From JAVBNU01 sp031551265 (GTDB lineage Bacteria > Cyanobacteriota > Vampirovibrionia > Gastranaerophilales > Gastranaerophilaceae), in the NCBI GenBank assembly GCA_031551265.1, contig JAVBNU010000049.1:1-57014 (forward strand): 57,014 nucleotides of DNA, given 5' to 3'. Numbering within the stretch: the first letter of the stretch is position 1; every line of letters begins with the position of its first letter. This document shows positions 16,319-26,024 of the stretch, piece after piece. A model generated the notes under the pieces. It saw only the letters and a program-made list of their open reading frames with translations, was not told where the DNA came from and ran no database searches. A program made the position numbers and the translations under genes.

Positions 16319-17656
16319 CTACGCAATATCTTCCTTCATCTGAGCAGAAGTGTTTATCTCTTGCGATTTTTTAGTCGGCAAGTGTATCAACTCGGCCGCC
16401 GGTGATTTTTGATGTTTCTTCACCATTTCTTTTGTTATTGTGTATTCTTTTACATCGTCCTGTGACGGAATTTCATACATTACATCTAACATAATCTCTT
16501 CCACAATTGAACGCAAAGCGCGAGCGCCGGTTTTACGCTTAATAGCTTCACTTGCTATCAAATTAACAGCCTCAGGCTCAAAATGCAATTCAACGCCATC
16601 CATTTTTAATAAACACTGATATTGCTTCAACACAGCATTTTTTGGCTCTGTTAATATACTCTTTAACGTAGTTTCATCAAGAGGATCGAGTACCGCATAA
16701 ATAGGTACACGTCCGATAAATTCAGGAATTAAGCCAAATTTTAATAAATCTTCAGGCTGCATTTTTTTGAGCATTCTCGCCGCCTCAAGTTCTTTTTCAG
16801 CAGCAGTTACAGAGCCTTTAGCACCAAAACCAACCGAAGAACCCTCAGAAGCCCGTCGCTCAACAATTTTATCCAATCCGACAAACGCACCGCCAACGAT
16901 AAAGAGGATATTACTTGTATCAAGTTGTATAAACTCTTGATGCGGGTGCTTTCTGCCACCTTGAGGCGGTACATTAGCAACAGTGCCCTCAATCATTTTT
17001 AAAAGCGCCTGCTGAACACCCTCACCGCTAACATCGCGTGTGATACTTGCGTTTTCAGATTTTCTCGCAATCTTATCAATCTCGTCGATATAAATTATTC
17101 CACGCTCCGCACGTGCCACATCATAATCAGCACACTGATATAAGCGCAATAAAATATTTTCAACATCGTCGCCCACATAACCAGCCTCAGTTAACGTAGT
17201 AGCATCAGCAACCGCAAATGGGACATCCAACATTTTTGCCAGAGTTTGCGCCAAAAGCGTTTTACCACTGCCTGTAGGCCCGACTAGAAGTATATTACTT
17301 TTTTGGATTTCAATATCATTAGGATTATTTTTAGAAACATTGTGTGTGATACGCTTATAATGGTTATAAACCGCAACCGACAAGACTTTTTTCGCGTCAT
17401 CCTGCCCGATAATATGTTCATCTAAATATAATTTAATATCATGTGGTTTTGGAATAGCAACTGCGGACGCAGCGTCTTTTTGTGGAGCCTCACCTTTTTC
17501 TTTAGGCTCAAAGAATTCTTCGTCAAGAATCTCATTGCACAAGTCAACACATTCATCACAAATATAAACCTCAGGTCCGGCAATAAGTTTTTTTACCTGA
17601 TCCTGTGTTTTACCACAAAATGAACATTTTAATCGACTGTCGTCACGCTTTGTCAT
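16319..17656 (-). CDS. clpX: ATP-dependent Clp protease ATP-binding subunit ClpX, 445 aa
   Basis: The N-terminal zinc-binding domain shows CSFCGK and CDECVDLC. The AAA+ domain has Walker A GPTGSGKT, Walker B GIIYIDEIDK, sensor and arginine-finger regions and the C-terminal KTGARALRSIVEEIM segment. ClpX unfolds tagged proteins and feeds them to ClpP. Length and motif order are normal. It follows clpP by 11 bases with GGAGAGG before the ATG, so the two are co-transcribed and made together. Confidence 0.98.
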   Translation of the reverse strand: MTKRDDSRLKCSFCGKTQDQVKKLIAGPEVYICDECVDLCNEILDEEFFEPKEKGEAPQKDAASAVAIPKPHDIKLYLDEHIIGQDDAKKVLSVAVYNHYKRITHNVSKNNPNDIEIQKSNILLVGPTGSGKTLLAQTLAKMLDVPFAVADATTLTEAGYVGDDVENILLRLYQCADYDVARAERGIIYIDEIDKIARKSENASITRDVSGEGVQQALLKMIEGTVANVPPQGGRKHPHQEFIQLDTSNILFIVGGAFVGLDKIVERRASEGSSVGFGAKGSVTAAEKELEAARMLKKMQPEDLLKFGLIPEFIGRVPIYAVLDPLDETTLKSILTEPKNAVLKQYQCLLKMDGVELHFEPEAVNLIASEAIKRKTGARALRSIVEEIMLDVMYEIPSQDDVKEYTITKEMVKKHQKSPAAELIHLPTKKSQEINTSAQMKEDIA

Positions 17657-17667
17657 TCAATCCTCTC

Positions 17668-18270
17668 CTAGTTGTTTTCCTTAACCGGTTTTTCGACAGT
17701 AACCACTTTATCAATCATACCGTACTCTAAAGCTTCCTCAGGCGTCATGATGTAGTCACGATCCGTGTCTTTTTCGATTTTTTTAATTGATTGACCTGTA
17801 TTTTTTGCCAGAATTTCATTCAATGTCTTTTTAATTCTCACGATTTCAGCAGCCTGAATCTCAATATCAGTCGCCTGACCTTGCGCACCGCCCAATGGTT
17901 GGTGAATAAGGACTCTTGAGTGAGGCAGAGCCATTCTTTTGCCTTTAGTACCTGCTGCGAGCAAAAAAGCACCCATAGAAGCTGCCTGACCTAAACAAAT
18001 TGTCGACACATCAGATCTAATGTGCTGCATTGTATCAAAAATAGCTAAGCCCGCTGTAACGCTGCCGCCCGGAGAATTAATATATAACATAATATCTTTT
18101 TCAGGGTTTTCACTGTCTAATAATAGAAGCTGAGCAACAATCAAGTTTGCAACCATATCATCTATAGGCGTGCCTAAAAATATAATTCTTTCTCTTAGCA
18201 GTCTTGAAAAAATATCAAACGATCTTTCACCACGACTGGATTGTTCAATTACTACAGGTACAAAACTCAT
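17668..18270 (-). CDS. clpP: ATP-dependent Clp protease proteolytic subunit ClpP, 200 aa
   Basis: A typical ClpP with catalytic Ser (GQAASMGAFLLAAG), His (HSRVLIHQPLGG) and Asp (DRDYIMTPEEA). The IGQ/hydrophobic docking and handle helix (DIEIQAAEIVRIKKTLNEIL) are intact. AAAGGA precedes the ATG. It is the middle gene of tig-clpP-clpX, the common bacterial order. Confidence 0.98.
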   Translation of the reverse strand: MSFVPVVIEQSSRGERSFDIFSRLLRERIIFLGTPIDDMVANLIVAQLLLLDSENPEKDIMLYINSPGGSVTAGLAIFDTMQHIRSDVSTICLGQAASMGAFLLAAGTKGKRMALPHSRVLIHQPLGGAQGQATDIEIQAAEIVRIKKTLNEILAKNTGQSIKKIEKDTDRDYIMTPEEALEYGMIDKVVTVEKPVKENN

Positions 18271-18300
18271 ATTGCTTCCTTTCTATAATACTATTTTATC

Positions 18301-19605
18301 CTATTTTTTTGATTTTATGTAATTAATATTATTATTTGCAATTAGGAACTCGGCAACTTTTTCGCTAATAGCCTGTTGTCCTAGTGCGTTCATCATTTGC
18401 TGGTTGGAGAACAAATGATTTAAAATAACAGATTTGTCAGTGTTATGCTGTTTTGCAAGCTCTTCAACTTTTTTATTTATATCATCAGCGTTAACTTCAA
18501 TTTTTTCCAAAACAGAAATTTTATGAATTAACAACGAATTTTTAATACGTCTCTCAGCTTCCTCTTTGACTTCAGCCATAACTTTGTCTTTACCTTCGCG
18601 GCCGATAATCTGGTCAAAATCAGCGCCTTGAGCAGTTACACGTTCTTTCATTTCAGCCAAAATTGACTCGGATTCACGCTGTATCATCGAATCCGACAAT
18701 TCAACTTTCACTTCGTCCATAAGTTTTTTGAACGTAGTCTCAAGCGCTCTCTTATCATTTTCAGCAGTTCTGACTTTTTCCGCATACTCGGTAATATCTT
18801 TTTTCAAATCATCCAAAGTTTCATATGCGCCGACTTTTTTAGCCAACTCATCATTCAACTCAGGTGTTTTCTTTTCTTTAATTTCATTCAGTTTAATTTT
18901 AAACTGTGCAGCTTTACCTTTTAAAGCTTCGTCATGGTAGTTTTCAGGGAAAGTCACATCAATAGTGAACTCCTCAGAAATTTCATGGCCAACTAACTGC
19001 TCGGCAAACCCGGGGATAAAATTACTGTTGCTTAAATCAAGCATATAATTTTTTGCAGAACCACCCTTGATCGGCTCACCATCGACAGATCCATCAAAAT
19101 CAAACATCAAAACATCAGTCGCTTTTGATTTTCTGCCAATCACAGGCTCAGTCGTTGCAAACCTGTTTTGAACATACTCAAGCTCTTTATCCATAAAGTC
19201 TTTGTCAGTTTGATATTCTTCAACATCAATTTTCAAGCCCTTGTACTCGCCGATTTCAATCTCAGGTCTCAACTCAAGTTTAACAGTCGCTTTAATTTCT
19301 GACCCAACTTCGAAACTAAACATTTCCAGCGATGGCTCCGAAATAACGTCCAAATTGTTTTCTTTAATTGCATCGCTAACCATTTTTGGGAGCATTGCAT
19401 CTAAAACTTCTCTTTTAATCGCCTCAACGCCAACATGCTTTTCCAAAATATTTCTTGGCGCTTTGCCTTTTCTGAATCCTGCAATATTAACTCTATCAGC
19501 AAGTCTTTTACACGCTTTATTGTATTCACTAACCCCGGTTTGCGCGTCAACCTCCATGTTTAAGTTAATAAAGTTTTTCTCTTGTTTCTCTACTGTTACC
19601 TTCAT
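18301..19605 (-). CDS. tig: Trigger factor, ribosome-associated chaperone and prolyl isomerase, 434 aa
   Basis: The N-terminal ribosome-binding signature is present as GFRKGKAPRNILEKHVG. A central FKBP-like isomerase domain (about 155-240: DVLMFDFDGSVDGEPIKGGS, IPGFAEQLVG) and a long helical C-terminal chaperone region follow. Length matches the family. It binds nascent chains at the ribosome exit. First gene of the tig-clpP-clpX unit; AAAGGAAA lies about ten bases before the ATG. Confidence 0.96.
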   Translation of the reverse strand: MKVTVEKQEKNFINLNMEVDAQTGVSEYNKACKRLADRVNIAGFRKGKAPRNILEKHVGVEAIKREVLDAMLPKMVSDAIKENNLDVISEPSLEMFSFEVGSEIKATVKLELRPEIEIGEYKGLKIDVEEYQTDKDFMDKELEYVQNRFATTEPVIGRKSKATDVLMFDFDGSVDGEPIKGGSAKNYMLDLSNSNFIPGFAEQLVGHEISEEFTIDVTFPENYHDEALKGKAAQFKIKLNEIKEKKTPELNDELAKKVGAYETLDDLKKDITEYAEKVRTAENDKRALETTFKKLMDEVKVELSDSMIQRESESILAEMKERVTAQGADFDQIIGREGKDKVMAEVKEEAERRIKNSLLIHKISVLEKIEVNADDINKKVEELAKQHNTDKSVILNHLFSNQQMMNALGQQAISEKVAEFLIANNNINYIKSKK

Positions 19606-20103
19606 TTATTCAATATTTCCTTTTATATATTTTTTTACTCAAATCATTATAGTACAAACTTGAATAAATATAAACTATCTTTTTTTAAAAATAGTCTATA
19701 AGGTGCATTTTGAAGGTGAATGTTCCCAATATCCGCCTTCGCCCCATTGCGGGAGAAGGCAGTTTTGCAATTTGAACAAGCCTGCTTGTAAAAATTAGCA
19801 AAACGGATGAGGGGTACAACTTTATGAAATTTTGAAAAGAGGATAATTTCAAGTTACTCATTTTTACAAACCCCTCACCCCTACCCCTCTCCCGCAACGG
19901 GGAGAGGGGTAAATCTAATTTGCAAGGTGGGGTCACCCTACCCCACCTAATTTACGACAAAAACATATTTGCTGACAACAGCATTCCTACTTGTTTTTTA
20001 GCGAAGCAGATAAAGTTTTATGAACTATTTTTCGAAAAAGGCAATTTTTTTTTGTATTTTGTTTTATATTAATTAGGTAGCAAAAAAGGTTATAAGGTAG
20101 GAA
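19606..20103. other. Intergenic region with two dispersed repeats
   Basis: Between divergent tig and the 20104 gene. It contains a GCCTTC...GAAGGC palindrome near 19736-19761 and the CCCCTCACCCC element at 19871-19910. A frame across the repeat (reading SPLRERGRGEG) is the well-known false protein of such repeats. The promoters for both genes must lie here, but I cannot place them confidently. Confidence 0.5.
19871..19910. repeat. Dispersed CCCCTCACCCC...GGGGAGAGGGG palindrome
   Basis: Forty bases ending in a CCCTCTCCC-GCAAC-GGGGAGAGGG hairpin. Nearly the same sequence occurs at 49581-49620 between korA and korB. The type is common in bacterial intergenic DNA. Confidence 0.7.
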
Positions 20104-23073
20104 ATGGCATTTATTCGTGTATTGAATGATATAAGAATCAATCAAAAGAATTTCAAGACTTGGGAAACAGAAGAAAACGACAACGACGAGCGCCGCAAAG
20201 TTTTGTATGAAAAAGGCATCGGCAAAGACAGATTTGAAGAAACCAAGGCAAAAGGCGACTTGATTATTGACACCATTACAAGAATGGATCAACACTCAGA
20301 GAATGTTGGCGAAGATGTTGAGGCTGTGACCAGCCAAATACAAAGTCTGGCTGTTTTGGGTGCACTGTTCGGCGGAGTGTTTGCCGGCGGGAAATTAGTC
20401 GCGAACTCGGAAAAAGCATATAACACAGCTTTTGAAGCACTGCAAAATGACGCGAAATATAAACCTTTAATACAGGATTTAACACAAGCTAACAAAGCCA
20501 AATTTGATATCCCAAGACAAGGTCTAACGAAAATAGAATCGTCTAAAACCCTTCTCAAATCTCGCCGAACAGGTACGGATTTATTAACATACTATTTCAA
20601 GGATATGAAAAAAGACTTGCCTGAATTTTATGCTGCAAATAAGACAGCTATCGATGGGTTTGCAAAAGAAGCAGACGTATTGAAAAAAACGTTAAGCCGC
20701 GGGCGCATGTTCGGCATCAGTGCCGGCGCAGCGATACCGATTGTTGCATTTATCGCTGCTGTTTTAGCAGCGACAAAATTGCAGCTGCATGGTTCCCGTG
20801 TTGCACGCTGGCAATCACGTGAAAATATGAAAGATGAGAAAAATTTTGTAATATATACACCCGAACAAATAGAAAAAGCTAAACAATCACTGGCTGCAAA
20901 CCCACCGAAAAAAGACGGTTGGTTTGGCGGTTGGTTCGGCAAAAAAGACGCAGAAGAACGCGGATTTTTCCAAAACTGGCTTGGCTTAGCTAAAGATTTT
21001 AGAAAATACAACGACTGGAAGAAAAACGACACAGACGACTCTAAAAAAGTTATGCGTGACCTGGCACCTGAAGAATTGGCCGAAGCAAAATCAGATCAAG
21101 CAACAATTCAGAGAATCGTCAAAAAAATAAATAACAAAGCAGAAGTATACTCACAGAACATGGAAACCGCAGCAACCACCATTTTTGGCAGCTCACTATT
21201 AGGCGGCTGGCTGTTGGGTAAAGGCGCGGACTGGATTATTCAAAAAACAGGAGTCACAGAACGCTATTTTGACAGTGTTCTCAGAAAATACACCACTGCA
21301 GAAATCGCTGATGGCGTGAAAGAAATATTCAAACAAGACAGCCCTCTAAAACCTTTTGAAAAAAGAGCAAAAGGTGTTGAAGTATTTGAGCAAATACAGG
21401 CTTACATGAAATCACCTGAAGGCAAAAATCTATCTACGCTTAATAAACTAAAAAGCTTTGCAGCCACATCTCCTATGTGCCGCACTAAATTAGGTGCATA
21501 TGTTTCCACATTTATAGTCGGAATTGCCGGTACATTCCTGACGCTTAATCTGCAGAAAAATGCAGCCCGTGCAGGAAGATACAAAGCGAAAGAAGAATTC
21601 AAACAAAATCCTCAAGAATACCTGCACTACACGCCGAAAGAGATACAAAACGTAAAAGAAATAACATCCACGCCTAAAACACTGGGAGAACGTGCATGGG
21701 AATATTTTACGTTCTTGCCTAGATGTATAGCAGACATGAGAGCATACGGCAAATATAAAAAAGGTGAATTAAAAGACACAAAAGTATTACAAAAAGAATT
21801 ACAAAAAATAGAAATATCAGCCGAACAAACGCGTGAAGCTAAAAATATGCAAAGAAAACTTTTTAATACATTTGAAAAAGTAGACGAAAACTCACAACTA
21901 TATTCCGAAACAATGGAAGCCGCAAATGAAATGGCACAGCCGGTTATTATTTATGGCGGTATAGCAGCAGCATGCACACCTCTAATTGCCGTCGCAATTG
22001 GTCTTGCAACAGGCAAAATCTCAGTAGCAAAAGCGGCTGACTGGTTTACCAGCATAGCTGGGACAGGCGGCGGATTATTCGCTAAAACAGGCTGGTTCAA
22101 AAGATATATGAGTCAGGCGGCAGACAACGCAGCAACTATAATCAAAGGGGTTGAACTGGACTCCACGCCAATAGCCGACATGGTAAAACAATACCGTTCT
22201 GCCAAGCTAAATGATATTGTTAAAACACATCTTGGCGATATCGACTTGAACAATTTCAAAATTGATAAATCTTTCATCAGCGATTTAATTGACAAATTTG
22301 CTCCGACACCAGAAGCAAAAGCAGCTCTTAATCAAGTATTCAAAGCTCAAAATACTGATGAAATAGCAGAAAACATTATGCAAGCAATGCGTAAAAACAA
22401 TATTGATACAGCCAAGATAATGAATATGTCAATTGATGACATCATTAAAGTGCTGCCAAAGGCTGAGATCGGGCAGACAGCCATTAAACTATTGCCAAGC
22501 AAAGTAGAAACTTTTGCCGGACTAAAACTGTTCACATCAAGAACATTATCGGATAATGCATTAAAAGAGCTCTCAGAACACACAATAGGTGTTATGCAGG
22601 TTGGCAAAGTAGATAAAGCCTATGTTATGAAAATGATAGACAAGCTTGAAAAATTAGCCGGGTCAGTACCACAAAAAGAATTTTTCGAAGCATTTAACAA
22701 AATTTTGGCTGCAGCTGCCGAAAACCCTGATAAATTTATGCATTTAATTAAAGAAAATCCTGACGCACTCATGGCATCTTTTAATACACCTATTTTCAGA
22801 CAAACTTTGCTTGCAGCCGGTATTAGCTGGGGTGTGTTCACAACCGGCATGATGTTCATGCTTTCATCTTATTTCGCAAAATTACAACTTGAAGCAGGAC
22901 GTCTTGGTGTTATGAAATCATTAAATGAATTAAGTGACTACAAATACTACGCTGATGTGGAAGCGAAGGAAATAGCAAACACTCCTAAAAGACAAGTTGC
23001 AGCTACCGATTATAATAATTTGCAGGGCGACAATATACTAAAACGATTAATGAACAAACATTCGGCAGCCTAA
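20104..23073 (+). CDS. Large modular membrane protein of unknown function, 989 aa
   Basis: No family recognised. The protein repeats a module about three times. Each module has an acidic segment (DQHSENVGEDVEAVTSQ near 58; NKAEVYSQNMETAATTI near 347; DENSQLYSETMEAANEM near 597) leading into a hydrophobic Gly/Ala-rich helix. Later comes a second hydrophobic helix ending in K/N-LQ-x4-R (near 225, 481 and 925), with YTPEQIEKAK or YTPKEIQNVK after the first two. Loops are long, basic and Trp-rich (DGWFGGWFGKK). The start has N-Q-K-N-F-K-T near residue 15, a weak tag candidate. No signal peptide. The lysA operon follows after 80 bases. Confidence 0.8.
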   Translation: MAFIRVLNDIRINQKNFKTWETEENDNDERRKVLYEKGIGKDRFEETKAKGDLIIDTITRMDQHSENVGEDVEAVTSQIQSLAVLGALFGGVFAGGKLVANSEKAYNTAFEALQNDAKYKPLIQDLTQANKAKFDIPRQGLTKIESSKTLLKSRRTGTDLLTYYFKDMKKDLPEFYAANKTAIDGFAKEADVLKKTLSRGRMFGISAGAAIPIVAFIAAVLAATKLQLHGSRVARWQSRENMKDEKNFVIYTPEQIEKAKQSLAANPPKKDGWFGGWFGKKDAEERGFFQNWLGLAKDFRKYNDWKKNDTDDSKKVMRDLAPEELAEAKSDQATIQRIVKKINNKAEVYSQNMETAATTIFGSSLLGGWLLGKGADWIIQKTGVTERYFDSVLRKYTTAEIADGVKEIFKQDSPLKPFEKRAKGVEVFEQIQAYMKSPEGKNLSTLNKLKSFAATSPMCRTKLGAYVSTFIVGIAGTFLTLNLQKNAARAGRYKAKEEFKQNPQEYLHYTPKEIQNVKEITSTPKTLGERAWEYFTFLPRCIADMRAYGKYKKGELKDTKVLQKELQKIEISAEQTREAKNMQRKLFNTFEKVDENSQLYSETMEAANEMAQPVIIYGGIAAACTPLIAVAIGLATGKISVAKAADWFTSIAGTGGGLFAKTGWFKRYMSQAADNAATIIKGVELDSTPIADMVKQYRSAKLNDIVKTHLGDIDLNNFKIDKSFISDLIDKFAPTPEAKAALNQVFKAQNTDEIAENIMQAMRKNNIDTAKIMNMSIDDIIKVLPKAEIGQTAIKLLPSKVETFAGLKLFTSRTLSDNALKELSEHTIGVMQVGKVDKAYVMKMIDKLEKLAGSVPQKEFFEAFNKILAAAAENPDKFMHLIKENPDALMASFNTPIFRQTLLAAGISWGVFTTGMMFMLSSYFAKLQLEAGRLGVMKSLNELSDYKYYADVEAKEIANTPKRQVAATDYNNLQGDNILKRLMNKHSAA

Positions 23074-23097
23074 ATTTAAATTACATTCTTTTATAAT

Positions 23098-23144
23098 CCT
23101 CGTGTTGGTGCTAAAATAAATCACAAAAGCACGAAACAACGAGG
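23098..23144 (+). promoter_or_regulatory. Imperfect stem-loop covering the lysA ribosome site
   Basis: CCTCGT-GTT-G-GTGCT (23098-23112) can pair with AGCAC-GAA-AC-A-ACGAGG (23128-23144). The 3' arm contains the ACGAGGA ribosome site. A TATAAT at 23092-23097 without a clear -35 lies just upstream; transcripts starting there would lack part of the 5' arm, whereas read-through transcripts would contain it. Confidence 0.35.
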
Positions 23145-23153
23145 AATTTTGAC

Positions 23154-24482
23154 ATGCAAACAACACCAAATCAGTCTATTAAACCCATCACCACGGAAAT
23201 AAATGCAGCGGGCAATTTATCAATCGGCGGCTGTGATTTAGTTAAATTGGCAGAAAAATACGGCACACCACTTTATGTATACGACGAGGCAACAATTCGC
23301 CAAATCTGCCGCGATTATAAAGATGCGTTTAAGGATTACAAAAAAGTAAATATGTTGTTCGCCTCAAAAGCTTTCATGACAAGCGCAATATGCAGAGTTT
23401 TGGCATCAGAAGGTTTCGGTTTTGACGTGGTCTCAGGCGGAGAGATTTACACGGTGAACCATGCCGGCGTCGATATGTCCAAAACCGTTTTCAACGGCAG
23501 TAATAAGTCGTTTGACGAGTTGACACTCGCAATTGAACTTGGCATTGGCAGATTTTCAGTAGATAATTTCCTTGAATTATCTATGCTGGACAGCATTGCA
23601 GAGTCTTATGACAAAGAAGTCGACATTTTGCTGCGTATAACACCGGGTATTGACTGCCATACTCATGAATACATACAGACCGGGCATCTAGACTCGAAAT
23701 TTGGATTTGATTTAACACAGCTTGATGAAGTGATTGAATTGATTCAAGATGAATATAAAAGCCTTAATTTAAAAGGACTCCACGCGCACATCGGCTCACA
23801 AATTTTTGAGACTCAAGTCTATCATGACGAAGTAGCGATAATTTTAAAAGAAATCGCCAGAATAAAAGAAAAATACGGAATTGAATTAAACGAGATAAAT
23901 CTCGGCGGCGGGCTAGGCGTAACATATACAGATGCTGACACCCCACCATCAATTTATAAAATCGCCGAAGTAATTATAAATTCAATCAAAGAAAATACTG
24001 CAAAATACAATCTGCAAGAACCCGAAATCTATATCGAGCCGGGCAGAAGCATCGTTGCAACATCAGGCGTCACACTCTATACCGTTGGCAGTTCAAAACA
24101 GGTTCCTCACGGCACAAAATACGTGGCCGTCGACGGCGGCATGGCTGACAACCCGCGCCCTAGCATGTATGGCGCAGTTTATACTGCACAGGTCGCGAAC
24201 AAACCAAACGAAAAAAATACTGAAAAAATAACGCTTGCAGGCAGATTTTGCGAATCAGGCGACATTCTAATTAAAAACATCGAATTACCGACACTCGAAG
24301 AAGGCGACATACTCTGCGTCTACGACACAGGCGCATACGGCTATTCTATGTCCAGCAATTACAATCGCGTATTAAAACCTGCGGTGGTACTTGTAAATAA
24401 CTCACAATCTGATATTATAGTATCAAGAGAAAGTTATGAACATTTAGTTTCGCTCGATGAAATTCCCGAACGCTTGAAATAA
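23154..24482 (+). CDS. lysA: Diaminopimelate decarboxylase, 442 aa
   Basis: PLP enzyme that makes L-lysine from meso-diaminopimelate. The PLP-lysine motif is in LFASKAF (near residue 70). HIGSQI, the phosphate-binding NLGGGLG, EPGRSIVATSG and CESGDIL (active-site Cys) follow in family order, and the C-terminus has YGYSMSSNYN. Length is normal. A GAGGA ribosome site precedes the ATG. First gene of a cluster with cdaA, eda and deoC, spaced by 13, -4 and 21 bases. Confidence 0.97.
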   Translation: MQTTPNQSIKPITTEINAAGNLSIGGCDLVKLAEKYGTPLYVYDEATIRQICRDYKDAFKDYKKVNMLFASKAFMTSAICRVLASEGFGFDVVSGGEIYTVNHAGVDMSKTVFNGSNKSFDELTLAIELGIGRFSVDNFLELSMLDSIAESYDKEVDILLRITPGIDCHTHEYIQTGHLDSKFGFDLTQLDEVIELIQDEYKSLNLKGLHAHIGSQIFETQVYHDEVAIILKEIARIKEKYGIELNEINLGGGLGVTYTDADTPPSIYKIAEVIINSIKENTAKYNLQEPEIYIEPGRSIVATSGVTLYTVGSSKQVPHGTKYVAVDGGMADNPRPSMYGAVYTAQVANKPNEKNTEKITLAGRFCESGDILIKNIELPTLEEGDILCVYDTGAYGYSMSSNYNRVLKPAVVLVNNSQSDIIVSRESYEHLVSLDEIPERLK

Positions 24483-24495
24483 TTAGAAGGTAAGA

Positions 24496-25395
24496 ATGAT
24501 TGAACGCTTTTTAAATGCTGTCGGCAACGTAAAATTGTCCGCCCTTGTAGGCTGGGACTTATCAGATTTGCTGCAGGTCGGGTTTATCATTCTGATAATG
24601 TTTTTTGTATATTTTCGCCTAATTAAAAACACTGCCTCTGAAAAACTCGTTAATGGAATTCTATTTTTTCTTGTGTTGATGTGGCTTTTAAGCGAAGTTC
24701 TAAAAGCTTTCAATCTCTTAATTTTGAGCGCATTTTTAAAAAGTTTAATCATAGCTGTCATTTTATCACTTGTTGTAATTTTCCAGCCGGAGTTACGACG
24801 CTTTATGGGCTATATTGGTCAAAAAAATATATTTCAACGCAACTATTTTTTCAATTTAAATAATAAAAAATTTAAAGAAACCGAAGTCAACGTCGTACGC
24901 GAAATTTTGGAGGCAATTAAACACCTCAAAAAAACACGCACCGGCGCATTAATTGTACTCCAGGAAAACGATTCGGCGATTGCATACACTGAGGTTGCGA
25001 CAAGACTCGATGCAGATGTATCAACACAGCTTTTACTTACGATATTTCACCCGAATACGCCCCTCCATGACGGTGCAATTATTATTAAAGACGATAAAAT
25101 CCTAGCAGCCGGCGTTTTGCTGCCACTGACAGAAGATCCGAAACTCAGCTGGAGATACGGCACAAGACACCGCGCAGCAATCGGAATGAGCGAAGTATGC
25201 GACTGTGCATGTTTGGTTGTATCGGAAGAAACCGGCGAAGTCTCAATCGCAGTTGGGGGAACATTGAAAAAGTATGAAGACTTTACTGTGCTCAAGACCG
25301 ATTTGGAAAATTTCTTAGGCTGTAGCGAGGACAACATGTGCAAAATACCGATAATCGACTTATTTACGAAAAAGAACAGGCGCGAGAATAAATGA
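24496..25395 (+). CDS. cdaA: Diadenylate cyclase, membrane-bound (CdaA/DacA), 299 aa
   Basis: Three N-terminal hydrophobic helices (about 20-95) precede a DAC/DisA-N domain. The catalytic motifs are both present: LHDGAII (near 195) and RHRAAIG (near 228). It makes cyclic di-AMP from two ATP, a signal for potassium, osmotic and wall control. AAGGT lies before the ATG. It overlaps the next gene by four bases (ATGA), so translation is probably coupled. The usual partner genes cdaR and glmM are not next to it. Confidence 0.95.
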   Translation: MIERFLNAVGNVKLSALVGWDLSDLLQVGFIILIMFFVYFRLIKNTASEKLVNGILFFLVLMWLLSEVLKAFNLLILSAFLKSLIIAVILSLVVIFQPELRRFMGYIGQKNIFQRNYFFNLNNKKFKETEVNVVREILEAIKHLKKTRTGALIVLQENDSAIAYTEVATRLDADVSTQLLLTIFHPNTPLHDGAIIIKDDKILAAGVLLPLTEDPKLSWRYGTRHRAAIGMSEVCDCACLVVSEETGEVSIAVGGTLKKYEDFTVLKTDLENFLGCSEDNMCKIPIIDLFTKKNRRENK

Positions 25396-26003
25396 ACATA
25401 ATTGAAGCAATAGTTAAAAACAAAATATACGCAGTAGTGAGAACGAATGACGCAGACAAAGCATTTGAAATTTCAAAATCCCTAATCGAAGGCGGCATAA
25501 AGATTATAGAGATTCCGCTCAGCAATTTAGAATTATTAGATGTAATCGCAAAATTATCGGAAATAAAAGACGTGTTTATTTCGGCAGGCGGCATTATAAC
25601 CACTAAACAAGCCCACCTTGCATACAAAAATAACGCTCAAATGTTGGTTTCACCGGTCTACCAAAAAAATATCGTCAAATTATCAGAAGAATACAATATC
25701 CCAGTTGTAACAACAGTGTCAACGGCAAACGAAGCCTATCAGGCGTGGAAAGCACGCGTGCCACTAAGCAAACTTTATCCCGCAACCCATATGGGCGGCG
25801 TAGACTATGTTACTGACCTTTTGCGTCCGATGCCTTTCTTGAACTTGATGCCGACCGGCTCAATTAAGATTGAAGAAATAAACAGTTACCTTGATGCCGG
25901 CGCTATAGCAGTAGGCATAGGTTCTGACCTGTATAAAAATCACAGTCCTGATGAAATAACACAACGCGCTCGAAAAGCTATAGAATTGGTCAATAATAAA
26001 TAA
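25392..26003 (+). CDS. eda: KDPG/KHG aldolase (Eda-type), 203 aa
   Basis: Class I aldolase of the KDPG family. It has the Arg of the AVVRTND segment, Glu in IIEIPLSN, the VSPVYQ block and the Schiff-base Lys in SKLYPATHMGGV (near 133). The family cuts 2-keto-3-deoxy-6-phosphogluconate or 4-hydroxy-2-oxoglutarate. Length is normal. No other Entner-Doudoroff gene is near, so the real substrate is open. Start overlaps the cdaA stop. Confidence 0.85.
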   Translation: MNIIEAIVKNKIYAVVRTNDADKAFEISKSLIEGGIKIIEIPLSNLELLDVIAKLSEIKDVFISAGGIITTKQAHLAYKNNAQMLVSPVYQKNIVKLSEEYNIPVVTTVSTANEAYQAWKARVPLSKLYPATHMGGVDYVTDLLRPMPFLNLMPTGSIKIEEINSYLDAGAIAVGIGSDLYKNHSPDEITQRARKAIELVNNK

Positions 26004-26024
26004 AATTGAAATAAGGGGAGCGAC

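Noticed and set aside
19685..19936. Minus-strand frame of 83 codons reading SPLRERGRGEG
   Set aside because: This is the typical false protein produced by the dispersed CCCTCTCCC repeat.
23074..23153. Lysine riboswitch before lysA
   Set aside because: The leader is about 80 bases, far too short for the lysine riboswitch, and shows only one imperfect stem.
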